From Variovorax sp. ZS18.2.2 (GTDB lineage: Bacteria > Pseudomonadota > Gammaproteobacteria > Burkholderiales > Burkholderiaceae_C), in NCBI RefSeq assembly GCF_024701975.1, contig NZ_JANLNM010000001.1:1302001-1366000 (forward strand): a stretch of DNA of 64,000 nt. The letters run 5' to 3'. This document shows positions 38,622 to 53,009 of the stretch, piece after piece. The notes beneath the pieces were generated by a model that was not told where the DNA came from, did no database searches, and was given only the letters and a program-made list of their open reading frames with translations. Each line of letters opens with the position of its first letter. Positions within the stretch are counted from its first letter, which is position 1. The position numbers and the translations under genes were made by a program.

Positions 38622-39380
38622 CTATTTCGGCAGCATCGTGAAGAAGGGCATGACCACGCCCATCACCCAGTTCTGCCCGAAATCAAGCGCCGCGCGGCGG
38701 TATTTCTCGTCGGCCTGTGCGGCCAGCAGGTCGAGCCGGGCCACCACCTTCGACAGTTCGCGGTCGGCCACAAGGTTGCGGCCGCGCTCGCTGATCTCGG
38801 TGGCCAGCAGCAGCGGCTGGCCGTCGGGGGCGGTCTTGGAGGAGATCAGCCAGAGCGATATCTCGAAATTGCGCGCGGCCCGGTAGCTGTTCTCGGCATC
38901 GACGCCGTCGATCATGGTCTGCTCCCAGGTGCCGCCGTTGGCCTGCTTGAGCATCGAGGCCCAGCCAAACACCAGCGCCGCGACGCGATCACCCTGGTAG
39001 GGCTGCGGCGCCGTTTCGAAAGCCAGCCGGATGGCCTCGATGCCGGTAGCGCCGCGCAACTCGGGCAGGTCGGGGCCTTTCAGTACCGCGTCCCAGGCGC
39101 GTTGGCTGGCCTCGTCGATGCTCGCCGCCGACTTGCGCCATTCCCGCGGGTTGCGTTTGTAGAGCGTGGTCTGCACACGCCGAATCGACTGCAGGTTGTC
39201 GCGCAGGGAGAGATTCGCGATGCGGTTGGCGCCGGATTGCAGCCATTCCTGGTTGGCATAGGGCTCGGCGCGCTCGGTCGAACGGACCGACGAGCAACCC
39301 GCCAGGCCGAGCAAGGAGGCAGCGCCCGCCAGCAGGCAGGTGCGGCGTGCCGCAAGGGGTAAAACCGGAGAAACACTCAT
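38622..39380 (-). CDS. Lipoprotein of unknown function
   Basis: A 252-residue predicted lipoprotein: signal with Arg pair and lipobox LAGC (Cys near 29), then a mostly alpha-helical domain with LRDNLQSIRRVQTTLYKRNPREW, SYRAARNFEISLWL and a hydrophobic C-terminal stretch WVMGVVMPFFTMLPK. I recognise it only as a conserved betaproteobacterial hypothetical. It is transcribed away from smc (114-bp divergent gap) toward the hipBA operator. Confidence 0.7.
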   Translation of the reverse strand: MSVSPVLPLAARRTCLLAGAASLLGLAGCSSVRSTERAEPYANQEWLQSGANRIANLSLRDNLQSIRRVQTTLYKRNPREWRKSAASIDEASQRAWDAVLKGPDLPELRGATGIEAIRLAFETAPQPYQGDRVAALVFGWASMLKQANGGTWEQTMIDGVDAENSYRAARNFEISLWLISSKTAPDGQPLLLATEISERGRNLVADRELSKVVARLDLLAAQADEKYRRAALDFGQNWVMGVVMPFFTMLPK

Positions 39381-39494
39381 GCCCTGACGTTATCATCCAA
39401 GACTGGGGCGGCGGCTCGCTTCAAGCTGCGGGCCCGTGCATTTTTCCTTACAAATCAATACCTTGGCGTTAATGTCAAGGCAGGCCGACAAGTC

Positions 39495-43010
<3,516 letters not shown>

Positions 43011-43024
43011 GGCTGGCGGCGCGC

Positions 43025-44125
43025 ATGAGCAATCTCACTCTCGCTCTCTCCATTCTTGGAGGCCTCGTTCTCGCGGCCGTCGTCGGCTACGAAGCCCTGA
43101 TGTCGCGCCGCAATGCGCCGCGCCAGCCCGATGCGGTGGATACCGCGCTGGCCGACGTGGAACGCTCGATGTCGTCGGGCGACGGCGTGGAGCCGATGCT
43201 GCACGTCGATCCGAACCAGCGCTCGGCGCACGATCGCCACGAGCCCCTGTTCGATCCTGACCTGCCGGCGCCCAGCGGCGTTCCGGTCGCCACCGGCGAG
43301 CGGCGCGGCGGGCTCGACCCGCTGATCGACGTGATCGCCCCGGTGTCGCTGGATGGCCTTGCCTCGGGCGACGCCGCCATCGCGGCCATGCCGCCGACGC
43401 GGCGCGCGGGCAGCAAGCCGGTCGCCATCGAAGGCCTCAACGAGCACACCGCCCAATGGGAACCACCGGTCGCTGGGCAGCGCTACAGCGCGTTCCAGGT
43501 CGGCGTGCAGCTGGCCAACCGCACGGGCGCGCTCAACGAGATCGAGTACTCCGAGTTCGTGGTCAAGGCGCAGGCCTTTGCCGATGCGGTCAATGGTTCG
43601 CCCGAGTTTCCCGAGATGCTCGACGAAGTGGCGCGGGCCCGCGAGCTCGACCAGTTCGCCAGTGCGCACGACGCGCAACTCGGCTTCGTGCTGCGCGCGC
43701 TGCATGCGGCCTGGAGCCCGGGCTACGTGCAGCAGAATGCCGCGCGACTCGGCTTCGTGGCCGGCATCATCCCGGGGCGCATGGTGCTGCCGACCGGCGA
43801 AATCGGCCTGCCGCCGATCCTCGGGTTGGCCTTCGACACCCAGGCTGCGCTGGCCGACGACCCGGCGCAATCGGCCATCCGCGAGCTCAGCCTGAGCCTG
43901 GACGTGCCGCAGGTCGACCGCGCCGAAGAGCCGTTCCGCCGCATGCGCGAAGCCGCTGCCACGCTCGCACGCGAGATGGACGGCGTGGTGACCGACAGCG
44001 ACGGCCAGTTGCTGCGCGACGAGACGATGGACGTCATCGGCAACGACCTCGAGCAGCTTTACGACACGCTCGATGCGCGTGATCTCGCGGCGGGCTCGCC
44101 GCTTGCACGGCGCCTCTTCAGCTAA
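43025..44125 (+). CDS. zipA: Cell division protein ZipA
   Basis: Tethers FtsZ to the inner membrane at the septum. The 366-residue protein begins with a single N-terminal anchor (about 4-22), then a Pro/Asp-rich linker (about 30-140), and a C-terminal ZipA FtsZ-binding domain from about residue 155 (YSAFQVGVQLANRTGALNEIEYS at its start). The order smc-zipA-ligA supports the assignment despite weak conservation of ZipA sequence. Confidence 0.92.
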   Translation: MSNLTLALSILGGLVLAAVVGYEALMSRRNAPRQPDAVDTALADVERSMSSGDGVEPMLHVDPNQRSAHDRHEPLFDPDLPAPSGVPVATGERRGGLDPLIDVIAPVSLDGLASGDAAIAAMPPTRRAGSKPVAIEGLNEHTAQWEPPVAGQRYSAFQVGVQLANRTGALNEIEYSEFVVKAQAFADAVNGSPEFPEMLDEVARARELDQFASAHDAQLGFVLRALHAAWSPGYVQQNAARLGFVAGIIPGRMVLPTGEIGLPPILGLAFDTQAALADDPAQSAIRELSLSLDVPQVDRAEEPFRRMREAAATLAREMDGVVTDSDGQLLRDETMDVIGNDLEQLYDTLDARDLAAGSPLARRLFS

Positions 44126-46234
<2,109 letters not shown>

Positions 46235-46346
46235 GGTTCGGCGGGGCCGCCTCTTTACCGGCCGTTACGTGACTTCATCGCAGCGCAGTCAACAGGGTCT
46301 ACAACCTGACGTTGAAAGAAAACTGAAGGCCAACAAGGAGCCCCTC

Positions 46347-46808
46347 ATGCAGAAAATTCGCGTTCTTGGTGCCAGCATTGCCCTCGGCGGCCTCGCGCTG
46401 CTGACCGGCTGCGTTGCGGTCCCCGGCGATCCGTATTACTCGGGGGGCTACTCCGGTGGTTACTCGGAGCCGTACTACTCCGATCCGTCGCCCGTGGTCG
46501 TTGCGCCAGCGCCGGTCTATATCCAGGGCGGTGGCTATTACGACCGTGGCCGTTACTACGACCGCCGTCCGTACTATGGGGGCCGCCCCGGCTATCCGGC
46601 CGTGCGCCCGGGCTACCCCGCGGTGAGGCCCGGCTACCCCGCCGCGCGTCCTCCGCGGGTCGATTGGGGCGGTGGTCGTACGGGTCCTGGCACCGCCGGT
46701 GGTGGCATTCCGGGCGTCACCCCCTCGCAGCCGCAGCAGATGCCCCAAGGCCGGGCGCGGCTGTGGACCTCGCCGGACTCGAAGAACAACCCCGGCGGCA
46801 TCCCCTGA
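46347..46808 (+). CDS. Gly/Tyr/Pro-rich lipoprotein
   Basis: A 153-residue lipoprotein with lipobox LTGC and a low-complexity mature part: many Tyr-Tyr and Gly-Gly pairs, basic YYDRGRYYDRR, then three PGYPAVR-type repeats, and a Gln/Pro C-terminus. No enzyme domain is visible; a cell-envelope or surface role is inferred. The ATG at 46347 has AAGGAG 6 bp upstream; an upstream in-frame ATG at 46269 lacks the signal-peptide context. Confidence 0.8.
   Translation: MQKIRVLGASIALGGLALLTGCVAVPGDPYYSGGYSGGYSEPYYSDPSPVVVAPAPVYIQGGGYYDRGRYYDRRPYYGGRPGYPAVRPGYPAVRPGYPAARPPRVDWGGGRTGPGTAGGGIPGVTPSQPQQMPQGRARLWTSPDSKNNPGGIP
46587..46649 (+). repeat. Three tandem 21-bp repeats inside the Gly/Tyr-rich lipoprotein gene
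   Basis: Units at 46587-46607, 46608-46628 and 46629-46649 each encode PGYPAVR, with one Val-to-Ala change in the last. They use different synonymous codons, so the peptide repeat is older than recent slippage. Confidence 0.85.
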
Positions 46809-46841
46809 GCATGGCCTCGCGGCCATCGCGATAATCCCGCG

Positions 46842-47381
46842 ATGGCCATTCGCGAAATACTCAAGATGGGCGACCCCCGGCTGCTGCGCATCGCGCAGCC
46901 GGTCGCCGCTTTCGATACCGACGAACTGCACCTCCTGGTGCGCGACATGTTCGAGACCATGCATGCGGTCAACGGCGCCGGCCTCGCGGCCCCGCAGATC
47001 GGCGTGGATCAGCAACTCGTCATCTTCGGCACCGATATCGTCAACCCCCGCTACCCCGACGCGCCGCCGGTGCCCCGCACCGTGCTGCTGAACCCCGTCA
47101 TCACGCCCATCGGCGAGGACGAGGAAGAAGGCTGGGAAGGGTGTCTCTCGGTGCCGGGCCTGCGCGGCGTGGTGCCGCGCTTCGCCAATATCCGCTATAC
47201 CGGCTTCGATCCGTATGGCGACCCGATCGACCGGGTCGCCAGCGGTTTTCATGCGCGCGTGGTACAGCATGAAGTCGATCACCTGCTGGGCAAGCTGTAC
47301 CCGATGCGGGTGCGCGATTTCTCGCGCTTCGGCTACACCGAGGTCCTGTTTCCGGGCCTCGATGCAGCGGACGACGACTGA
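46842..47381 (+). CDS. def: Peptide deformylase
   Basis: Removes the formyl group from nascent proteins. The 179 residues show the three PDF motifs: [10 protein letters not shown] (46-55), EGCLSVPG with metal-binding Cys, and QHEVDHL with the two metal histidines and catalytic Glu. The acidic C-terminus DAADDD is unusual but harmless. It is a type I PDF without its frequent partner fmt next door; a second def is therefore likely elsewhere (inference). Confidence 0.95.
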   Translation: MAIREILKMGDPRLLRIAQPVAAFDTDELHLLVRDMFETMHAVNGAGLAAPQIGVDQQLVIFGTDIVNPRYPDAPPVPRTVLLNPVITPIGEDEEEGWEGCLSVPGLRGVVPRFANIRYTGFDPYGDPIDRVASGFHARVVQHEVDHLLGKLYPMRVRDFSRFGYTEVLFPGLDAADDD

Positions 47382-47399
47382 GGCGCCAAGCCCCGGTCG

Positions 47400-47789
47400 T
47401 TACCTGTTGCTGAGGCCGAAGCGGCCGCCGCCCGTGAAGGCCAGCGAGATCGCCGCGAAGAGGAACATGCCCTGCAGTTCCAGCGCCCAGCCGCCCTGGC
47501 CGTTGATGGCGCCGAGGTCCTTGCGGTGCACCAGCCAGATCGCCACCAGCATGTTGATCGCCACGATCACCGCGGCGGGCCGCGTGAACAGGCCGACGAT
47601 CAGCAGCGCGGGCGCCAGGATTTCACCGACATAGACCCCGTACGCCAGGAAGGCCGGCAGGCCGTGCGAGGCGAGCATGCCGCCGATGCCGTCCACGCCC
47701 TTGGTGACCTTGGCCACGCCGTGCAGCAGGATGAGGATGCCCAGCGCGAGGCGCAGAACGAGCTTGCCGGTGTCGTCGGACTTGAACAT
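47400..47789 (-). CDS. DoxX family membrane protein
   Basis: Small membrane protein of 129 aa with four helices. KLVLRLALGILILLHGVAKVTKG at the N-terminus and AALLIVGLFTRPAAV-like sequence (APALLIVGLFTRPAAV) mark the DoxX/YphA group, sometimes linked to redox or thiosulfate metabolism but mostly uncharacterised. It converges on def (18-bp gap) and is divergent from the amino-acid binding-protein gene across a 155-bp region. Confidence 0.85.
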   Translation of the reverse strand: MFKSDDTGKLVLRLALGILILLHGVAKVTKGVDGIGGMLASHGLPAFLAYGVYVGEILAPALLIVGLFTRPAAVIVAINMLVAIWLVHRKDLGAINGQGGWALELQGMFLFAAISLAFTGGGRFGLSNR

Positions 47790-47944
47790 TGTGTGATTCC
47801 TGTTCGGGAGAGTTGATAAAGGGCCGTATGGTATTGCGGTATTGATGCGTGGTCGGGCATATGCATCCAACCGAGCGTTCTTTGGCGCGCCGCGGCGCCG
47901 CCCCGTACACTGCCTTTTGTTGTCTGTTGAGGAGAAACACACCC
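47790..47944. other. Divergent regulatory region between doxX-like gene and amino-acid ABC operon
   Basis: A 155-bp gap that must hold both promoters. I see a GAGGAGAAA ribosome site for the downstream binding protein and a GTATGGTATTGCGGTATTGATG stretch of repeated GGTATTG words (two copies, near 47831 and 47839), but no confident -35/-10 pair. Confidence 0.35.
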
Positions 47945-48979
47945 ATGAAAAACCGATTCCGCCCGGCCCTGATCGCCGCCGCATCCCTGGTCGCCCTTGT
48001 CACTGCCGCACCGGCCTTCGCGGGCAAGACGCTCGATGCGGTCAAGCAGCGCGGCACCGTCAAGTGCGGCGTGACCAACGGGGTGGCGGGCTTCTCCGCA
48101 CCGGACACCCAGGGCAACTGGTCGGGCCTGGATGTCGACACCTGCCGCGCCATTGCAGCGGCCGTGCTCGGCGATGCGAAGAAGGTCGACTTCGTGCCCC
48201 TCAATTCGCAGCAGCGCTTCTCGGCCCTGCAGGCCGGCGAGATCGACATCCTCGCGCGCAACACCACCTGGACGCTCACGCGCGACGCCTCGCTCGGCTT
48301 CAACTTCACCACCATCACCTACTACGACGGCCAGGGCTTCCTGGTGCCGAAGAAGCTCAAGGTGACGAGCGCCAAGCAACTGAAGAACGCCACCATCTGC
48401 ACCCAGTCGGGCACCACCAACGAGAAGAACGTCTCCGACTACTTCCGCGGCCTGAACATCCCCGTGAAGACTGTCGTCTTCGAGAGCTTCGAGGCCTCGT
48501 TCAAGGCCTTCTTCTCGGGCCGCTGCCAGGCCTTCACGACCGACGCCTCGGCGCTCGCGGGCCTGCGCAACAAGGAAGCGCCGAACCCCGACGACTACCT
48601 CATCCTGCCCGAGCTGATCTCCAAGGAACCGCTCGCGCCCCTGGTGCGCCGCGGCGACGACGAGTGGTTCGCCATTGCCAAGTGGGTGCCCAACGCGCTC
48701 ATCGAGGCGGAGGAAGCCGGCGTCACGCAGGCCAATGCCGACGAGCTCAAGGCCAGCAGCAAAGACCCGGCGCAGCAGCGCCTGGTCGGCACCGGCGAAG
48801 ACCTCGGCAAGCTGCTGGGCCTGGACAAGGACTGGTCGTTCCGCGCGATCAAGGCCGTGGGCAACTACGGTGAAGTGTTCGAGCGCAACGTCGGACCGAA
48901 GTCGGTGCTCAAGCTGCCGCGCGGCTCCAACAACCTGTGGAGCAAAGGCGGCCTGATTTACGCACCACCCGTGCGATGA
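47945..48979 (+). CDS. aapJ: Amino-acid ABC transporter substrate-binding protein (AapJ-like)
   Basis: Periplasmic binding protein of 344 aa for general L-amino acids. A Sec signal ends at PAFA; the mature protein begins GKTLDAVKQRGTVKCGVTNG, which with LDVDTCRAIAAAVLGD and the TTWTLTRDASLGFNF segment is typical of AapJ/BztA. The ATG at 47945 is preceded by a strong GAGGAGAAA. aapQ and aapM follow with 4-bp overlaps. Specificity (acidic versus broad) cannot be read from sequence. Confidence 0.93.
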   Translation: MKNRFRPALIAAASLVALVTAAPAFAGKTLDAVKQRGTVKCGVTNGVAGFSAPDTQGNWSGLDVDTCRAIAAAVLGDAKKVDFVPLNSQQRFSALQAGEIDILARNTTWTLTRDASLGFNFTTITYYDGQGFLVPKKLKVTSAKQLKNATICTQSGTTNEKNVSDYFRGLNIPVKTVVFESFEASFKAFFSGRCQAFTTDASALAGLRNKEAPNPDDYLILPELISKEPLAPLVRRGDDEWFAIAKWVPNALIEAEEAGVTQANADELKASSKDPAQQRLVGTGEDLGKLLGLDKDWSFRAIKAVGNYGEVFERNVGPKSVLKLPRGSNNLWSKGGLIYAPPVR

Positions 48980-49977
48980 GTCCTGAGGGCGCCTCGCGCC
49001 GCGGCGCCTGGCTGGCCTGGACCGTCCAGGCGCTGCTGGTGCTGGCCGTCGTGGCCGGCGCCTTCTGGGTGGTGCACCATGCGCTCGACGTGCTGCGTGC
49101 ACGCGGCGTTCGATCCGGCTTCGACTTTCTCACCGAGCCCGCGGGCTTCTCGATCAGCGAGGGCTGGCTCGATTTCGATGCCAGCCAGCCGTTCTGGCGC
49201 GCCTTTCTCGCGGGCCTGATCAACACGGTGCGGGCGGCAGTCCCGGCGGCGATTTTTTCGGTCGTTCTCGGCACGCTGATCGGCATCGGCCGGCTCGCGC
49301 CGCACGTGCTGCTGCGCGGCATCTGCACCGCGTATGTCGAGCTGCTGCGCAACGTGCCGCTGCTGGTGCAACTGCTGATGCTGGCCTTCGCGATGGCGAA
49401 CCTGTTGCCCGACCCGACCGAGCCCGTGCGGCTGCTGCCGGGCGTGTGGCTCAGTAAAGGCGGGCTCAGCGTACCGTGGCCCGTGGCGGGCGAGGGCGGC
49501 TGGTGGCCCACGCATTTCGAATGGCCCGAGCGTGGCGATTTCGGCGTGAGCGGCGGTGCGGCGCCGAGCCCCGAGTACGTGACCATCGTCGCGGGCCTGT
49601 CGTTCTACTCGGCGGCGTTCGTCGCGGAGATCGTGCGCGCCGGCATCCTGTCGGTTTCGCAGGGGCAGGTGCTGGCGGGGCAGGCGCTGGGGTTGTCGTC
49701 GGTGCAGCAGCTGCGCATCGTGATCCTGCCGCAGGCGCTGCGGGTGATCGTGCCTTCGCTCACCAACCAGTTGCTGAGCCTCGTCAAGAATTCGTCGCTC
49801 GCGGTGGCCGTGGGCTATCCGGAGCTCGTGTCGGTGGCCAACACCACCATCGGCTCGAATGGCAGGGCCTTCGAGTGCATCGCGATCATCATGGCGGTGT
49901 ACCTGCTGCTGTCGCTCGCGATCTCCTTCGGCATGAACCGCTACAACGCGCGTGTCGCTTTGCGGGGCTGGCGATGA
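48976..49977 (+). CDS. aapQ: Amino-acid ABC transporter permease (AapQ-like)
   Basis: Inner-membrane permease of 333 aa, His/Glu/Gln/Arg/opine (HEAAA) family. It has a large loop between helices (about 145-200), and the conserved cytoplasmic EAA-type loop GQALGLSSVQQLRIVILPQALRV interacts with an ATPase. ATGA overlap with aapJ; aapM overlaps it in the same way. Confidence 0.92.
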   Translation: MSPEGASRRGAWLAWTVQALLVLAVVAGAFWVVHHALDVLRARGVRSGFDFLTEPAGFSISEGWLDFDASQPFWRAFLAGLINTVRAAVPAAIFSVVLGTLIGIGRLAPHVLLRGICTAYVELLRNVPLLVQLLMLAFAMANLLPDPTEPVRLLPGVWLSKGGLSVPWPVAGEGGWWPTHFEWPERGDFGVSGGAAPSPEYVTIVAGLSFYSAAFVAEIVRAGILSVSQGQVLAGQALGLSSVQQLRIVILPQALRVIVPSLTNQLLSLVKNSSLAVAVGYPELVSVANTTIGSNGRAFECIAIIMAVYLLLSLAISFGMNRYNARVALRGWR

Positions 49978-51032
49978 GGAATGTCGCGCAAGGCCCGATC
50001 GCGTGGCGCAGCGAACTCTGGGGTTCGCCGCTGCGCGCGCTGGCGACTGTGCTGCTGATCGTGCTGCTCGCGTGGGTCGGTTTTCATATCTTCAATTGGG
50101 CCGTGGTGCACGCGGTGTTCCGCGCCGATGCCGAAGCCTGCCGCGCGGTGCAGCACGGCGCCTGCTGGGGCGTGGTGGCCGAGAAATGGCGGCCGATGCT
50201 GTTCGGCCGCTTCCCTTACGAAGAGCAATGGCGCCCAGCCATCGCGGTGGTCGTGCTGTCCGCCGTCACCGTGCTGAGCGCCTGGCCGCGCAGCTGGCGC
50301 TGGTGGCTGGTGCCGCTGTGGGTCGTCGCGCTGCTGCTGTTCGTGCTGCTGATGCGCGGCGGTGTCTTTGGGCTGAGCAACGTGCCGACCAGTCGCTGGG
50401 GCGGCCTGCCGCTCACCATCGGATTGGCGGTGGTCGGGCTGGCGCTGGCCTTTCCGCTCGCGCTGCTGCTCGCCCTGGGTCGGCGTTCCGGCTGGCCGGT
50501 GGTTCGCACGCTGAGCGCGAGCTACATCGAGCTGGTGCGCGGCGTGCCGCTGATCTCGGTGCTGTTCATGGCCTCGTTCCTGCTGCCGCTGCTGTGGCCG
50601 GCGGGCTGGCAGCCGGACGTGTTGGTGCGGGTGCTCGCGGGCCTCACGCTGTTCGTCGCGGCGTACTTGGCCGAAATCATCCGCGGCGGCCTGCAGGCCG
50701 TGCCGCGCGGGCAGACCGAGGTGGCGATGGCGCTGGGCTTCGGGCGCTGGCCGGTGCAGCGCGACATCGTGCTGCCGCAGGCCCTGCGCCTGGTCGTGCC
50801 CGCACTGACCAACAGCGTGGTCGGCACGCTGAAGGACACCTCGCTCGTCACCGTCGTGGGCCTGTTCGAGCTGACCGGCGCGCTGGGCCTCGCGCTCGGC
50901 GGCGATCCGGTCTGGCGGCCGTTCTACCTCGAGGGCTATCTCTTCATCGCCGCCGTGTACTGGGTGCTGTGCTTCGGGCTCTCGCGCTACAGCGTGTGGC
51001 TGGAGCGCAGGCTGGCGAGCGCGCCGACCTGA
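49974..51032 (+). CDS. aapM: Amino-acid ABC transporter permease (AapM-like)
   Basis: Second HEAAA-family permease, 352 aa, with the AapM-type extra N-terminal helices and large loop containing two cysteines (EACRAVQHGACWG). SYIELVRGVPLISVLFM and the ATPase-contact loop AMALGFGRWPVQRDIVLPQALRL are present. No ATPase gene (aapP) follows; the next gene is convergent and its coding sequence overlaps the last 46 bp of this one (50987-51032). Confidence 0.92.
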   Translation: MRNVAQGPIAWRSELWGSPLRALATVLLIVLLAWVGFHIFNWAVVHAVFRADAEACRAVQHGACWGVVAEKWRPMLFGRFPYEEQWRPAIAVVVLSAVTVLSAWPRSWRWWLVPLWVVALLLFVLLMRGGVFGLSNVPTSRWGGLPLTIGLAVVGLALAFPLALLLALGRRSGWPVVRTLSASYIELVRGVPLISVLFMASFLLPLLWPAGWQPDVLVRVLAGLTLFVAAYLAEIIRGGLQAVPRGQTEVAMALGFGRWPVQRDIVLPQALRLVVPALTNSVVGTLKDTSLVTVVGLFELTGALGLALGGDPVWRPFYLEGYLFIAAVYWVLCFGLSRYSVWLERRLASAPT

Positions 51033-52510
51033 GCATCCTGCGGACTGTCGTCCTGCAGTCCGAGCGCGACGGCCTTGTCCCGCGGCGCTTTCGTCACGAG
51101 GCTCACGACCACGACGACTGCGGCGTTGATGGCCATCGCGATCAGCCCGGCCTCCCACTGCGGCACGGTCGCCGCCCAGAACTTCGCCGCGAACGGCGCC
51201 AGCAGCGCGACGAAGCCCGCGACCAGCCCGGCCAGCACGCCGATCGCACTCGTGCGCTTCCACAGGAATCCGAGGAACACGCCGGGCGCGAGCATGCCGA
51301 TGGCCGAATACGCGTCGAGCAGGATCTTCACCAGCGACCCCTTCTGGCTCACCGACAGCCAGACGGCGATCGCCGCGAAGATCACCAGCGAGCCGCGCGA
51401 CAGCGCCAATGATGCGCGCTCGCTCAGCCCGCTCCTGAACGGCCGCACCACATTGCGCGTGAAGATCGACCCGGCCGTCAGCAGCAGCAACGACCCGGGC
51501 GCCAGCGCCAGCAGGAAGCCCGTGCCCGCCAGCAGCCCGACCATCCACGCCGGATAGCGGTCGGACACGAACTGCAGCAGCGCCGCATTGAGGTTGCCGC
51601 CCGGCGGCTGCGTCTGCGCCAGGAGCGCCGCGAAGCCCAGCAGGATGATGAAGAAATACGCCAGCGAATACAGCGGCTGCCAGATCGCGTTGCGGCGGAT
51701 CGCCGTCGCGCTGTGCGCCGTGTACGACATCTGGAACAGGTGCGGGAACACCCAGTTGCCCAGCGCGATGTTGATCGCCGAGGTCATGAGCCAGATCGCG
51801 GTGGTCGGCGAGGTGGCGTCCAGCCCCGGGAACTTGCCGATGCCCGGGTGCTTCGCCTCCGCCATCGAGAACAGGTCGAGCAGCGAAGCCGCGCCCACCT
51901 TGCTGGCCACGGTGACGCTGAGCAGCACCACCACGACCACCATCAGCACGTCTTTCACACCCGCGGCGAAGGCGGCGGAACGCACGCCCGCGACGAACAC
52001 GAACGCGATCATCAGGACGCCGGCGCCGATGGTCGCGGCTTCGCTCGTGATGCTGTTGCCGAGCGTGAGCTGCACGATCAGCCCGAGGCTCACCAGCTGG
52101 ATCTGCACATAGACCACCAGCGAGGCGATGCCGACCACGCCGGTCAGCACGCCCAGCCACGGCGCCTCGTAGCGCGCGGCGAAGAAGTCGGACTGCGTGA
52201 GCAGCTTGCCGATGCGCCCCGCGCGCCAGATCCGTGGCATCAGCCAGTAGCCGACCGCATAGCTCATCGACACCGAACAGAACGCGAGGTACGCCGGCGC
52301 GCCCAGCGCCCAGGCGTAGCCCGAGATGCCGAGCACCGCGAAGGTCGTGTAGACCTCGCCCGCGTTCATGAACCAGAAGACCAGCGTGCCGAGGCTGCGC
52401 CCGCCGACGGCCCAGTCGGCGAAGTTGTTGGCGCGGCGCGTGCGGCGCCCGTAGGCGATGGCACCCGCCACGGTCGCGAGCAGGATGGCCAGGACGATGG
52501 CGAGCTTCAT
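50987..52510 (-). CDS. Sodium:solute symporter (SSS family)
   Basis: Inner-membrane cation/solute symporter of 507 aa with about 13 helices. RTRRANNFADWAVGGRSLGTLVFWF at the N-terminus, GDLYT-like AGEVYTTF, and the sodium-site-type region near TSAINIALGNWVFPHLFQM are characteristic of the SSS family. The substrate is unknown. It is translationally coupled (ATGA, 52507-52510) to an upstream DUF3311 small membrane protein, its usual partner. It overlaps the convergent aapM by 46 bp. Confidence 0.92.
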   Translation of the reverse strand: MKLAIVLAILLATVAGAIAYGRRTRRANNFADWAVGGRSLGTLVFWFMNAGEVYTTFAVLGISGYAWALGAPAYLAFCSVSMSYAVGYWLMPRIWRAGRIGKLLTQSDFFAARYEAPWLGVLTGVVGIASLVVYVQIQLVSLGLIVQLTLGNSITSEAATIGAGVLMIAFVFVAGVRSAAFAAGVKDVLMVVVVVLLSVTVASKVGAASLLDLFSMAEAKHPGIGKFPGLDATSPTTAIWLMTSAINIALGNWVFPHLFQMSYTAHSATAIRRNAIWQPLYSLAYFFIILLGFAALLAQTQPPGGNLNAALLQFVSDRYPAWMVGLLAGTGFLLALAPGSLLLLTAGSIFTRNVVRPFRSGLSERASLALSRGSLVIFAAIAVWLSVSQKGSLVKILLDAYSAIGMLAPGVFLGFLWKRTSAIGVLAGLVAGFVALLAPFAAKFWAATVPQWEAGLIAMAINAAVVVVVSLVTKAPRDKAVALGLQDDSPQDAQVGALASLRSSHTL

Positions 52511-52794
52511 GGTGCGCCGTCCTCATGCGTCTTCAGGCTGTGGGCGAGGAAGGCGGCTTCCTCGGCCTCCACGCCGGCCTTGGCATCGAGCCGGAACACG
52601 ATGGCGATGACCACGCTGGTCAGCACGATGCCCGCCATCTGCCAGAACATGGGAAAGGGCAGTCCGAACGGGGTGAGCGCGATGTCGTTCACGGCCGGCG
52701 CGAGGCAGGCCTGCCAGATGAACGGAAAGACCAGCAGCCAGCGGTGTCCAAGGCGTCGCCGGGTGGGGCGTGTGGGGGAATGCGGGTCGGCCAT
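52507..52794 (-). CDS. DUF3311 small membrane partner of the symporter
   Basis: A 95-residue protein with two membrane helices (about 17-35 and 45-70) and a charged C-terminus. LLVFPFIWQACLAPAVND and FGLPFPMFWQMAGIVLTSVVIAIVF match the DUF3311 family, whose genes commonly precede SSS transporter genes. The ATG at 52794 is chosen for AGGAG upstream and because the longer frame adds non-conserved sequence. Confidence 0.85.
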   Translation of the reverse strand: MADPHSPTRPTRRRLGHRWLLVFPFIWQACLAPAVNDIALTPFGLPFPMFWQMAGIVLTSVVIAIVFRLDAKAGVEAEEAAFLAHSLKTHEDGAP

Positions 52795-52852
52795 CTCGAT
52801 GCTCCTGTAAAGTATTACTGCACGATATGGGCGCGGAGTGTGCAGAGAAAAT

Positions 52853-52982
52853 GCACAAAGCACAAGCAGGGTTGGCGGCAAAGATCGTTGGAGAACGTGG
52901 GGCATGCGCAGCGATTTCTAGCGCTTGACGTGCACCAGAACCGTACATACCATCCCGCTTGTTGTGCTGTGTGGATGCACAA
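52853..52982. promoter_or_regulatory. GCACAA-box operator cluster and promoter between the symporter and XRE-cupin genes
   Basis: Four GCACAA boxes lie in the 215-bp divergent region: 52853-52858 and 52860-52865 in tandem, and an inverted pair TTGTGC-N9-GCACAA at 52962-52982. A plus-strand promoter TTGACG (52925-52930)-N17-TACCAT (52948-52953) fits, putting transcription start next to the inverted pair. The XRE-cupin regulator is the natural candidate to bind them. Confidence 0.5.
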
Positions 52983-53009
52983 ACAAGAAGCAAAGGAAGA
53001 CTCAACCCC

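Noticed and set aside
46235..46262. GC-rich GGCGG/CCGCC sequence after ligA as terminator
   Set aside because: The loop would be two bases and the following T-run is only three; not supported.
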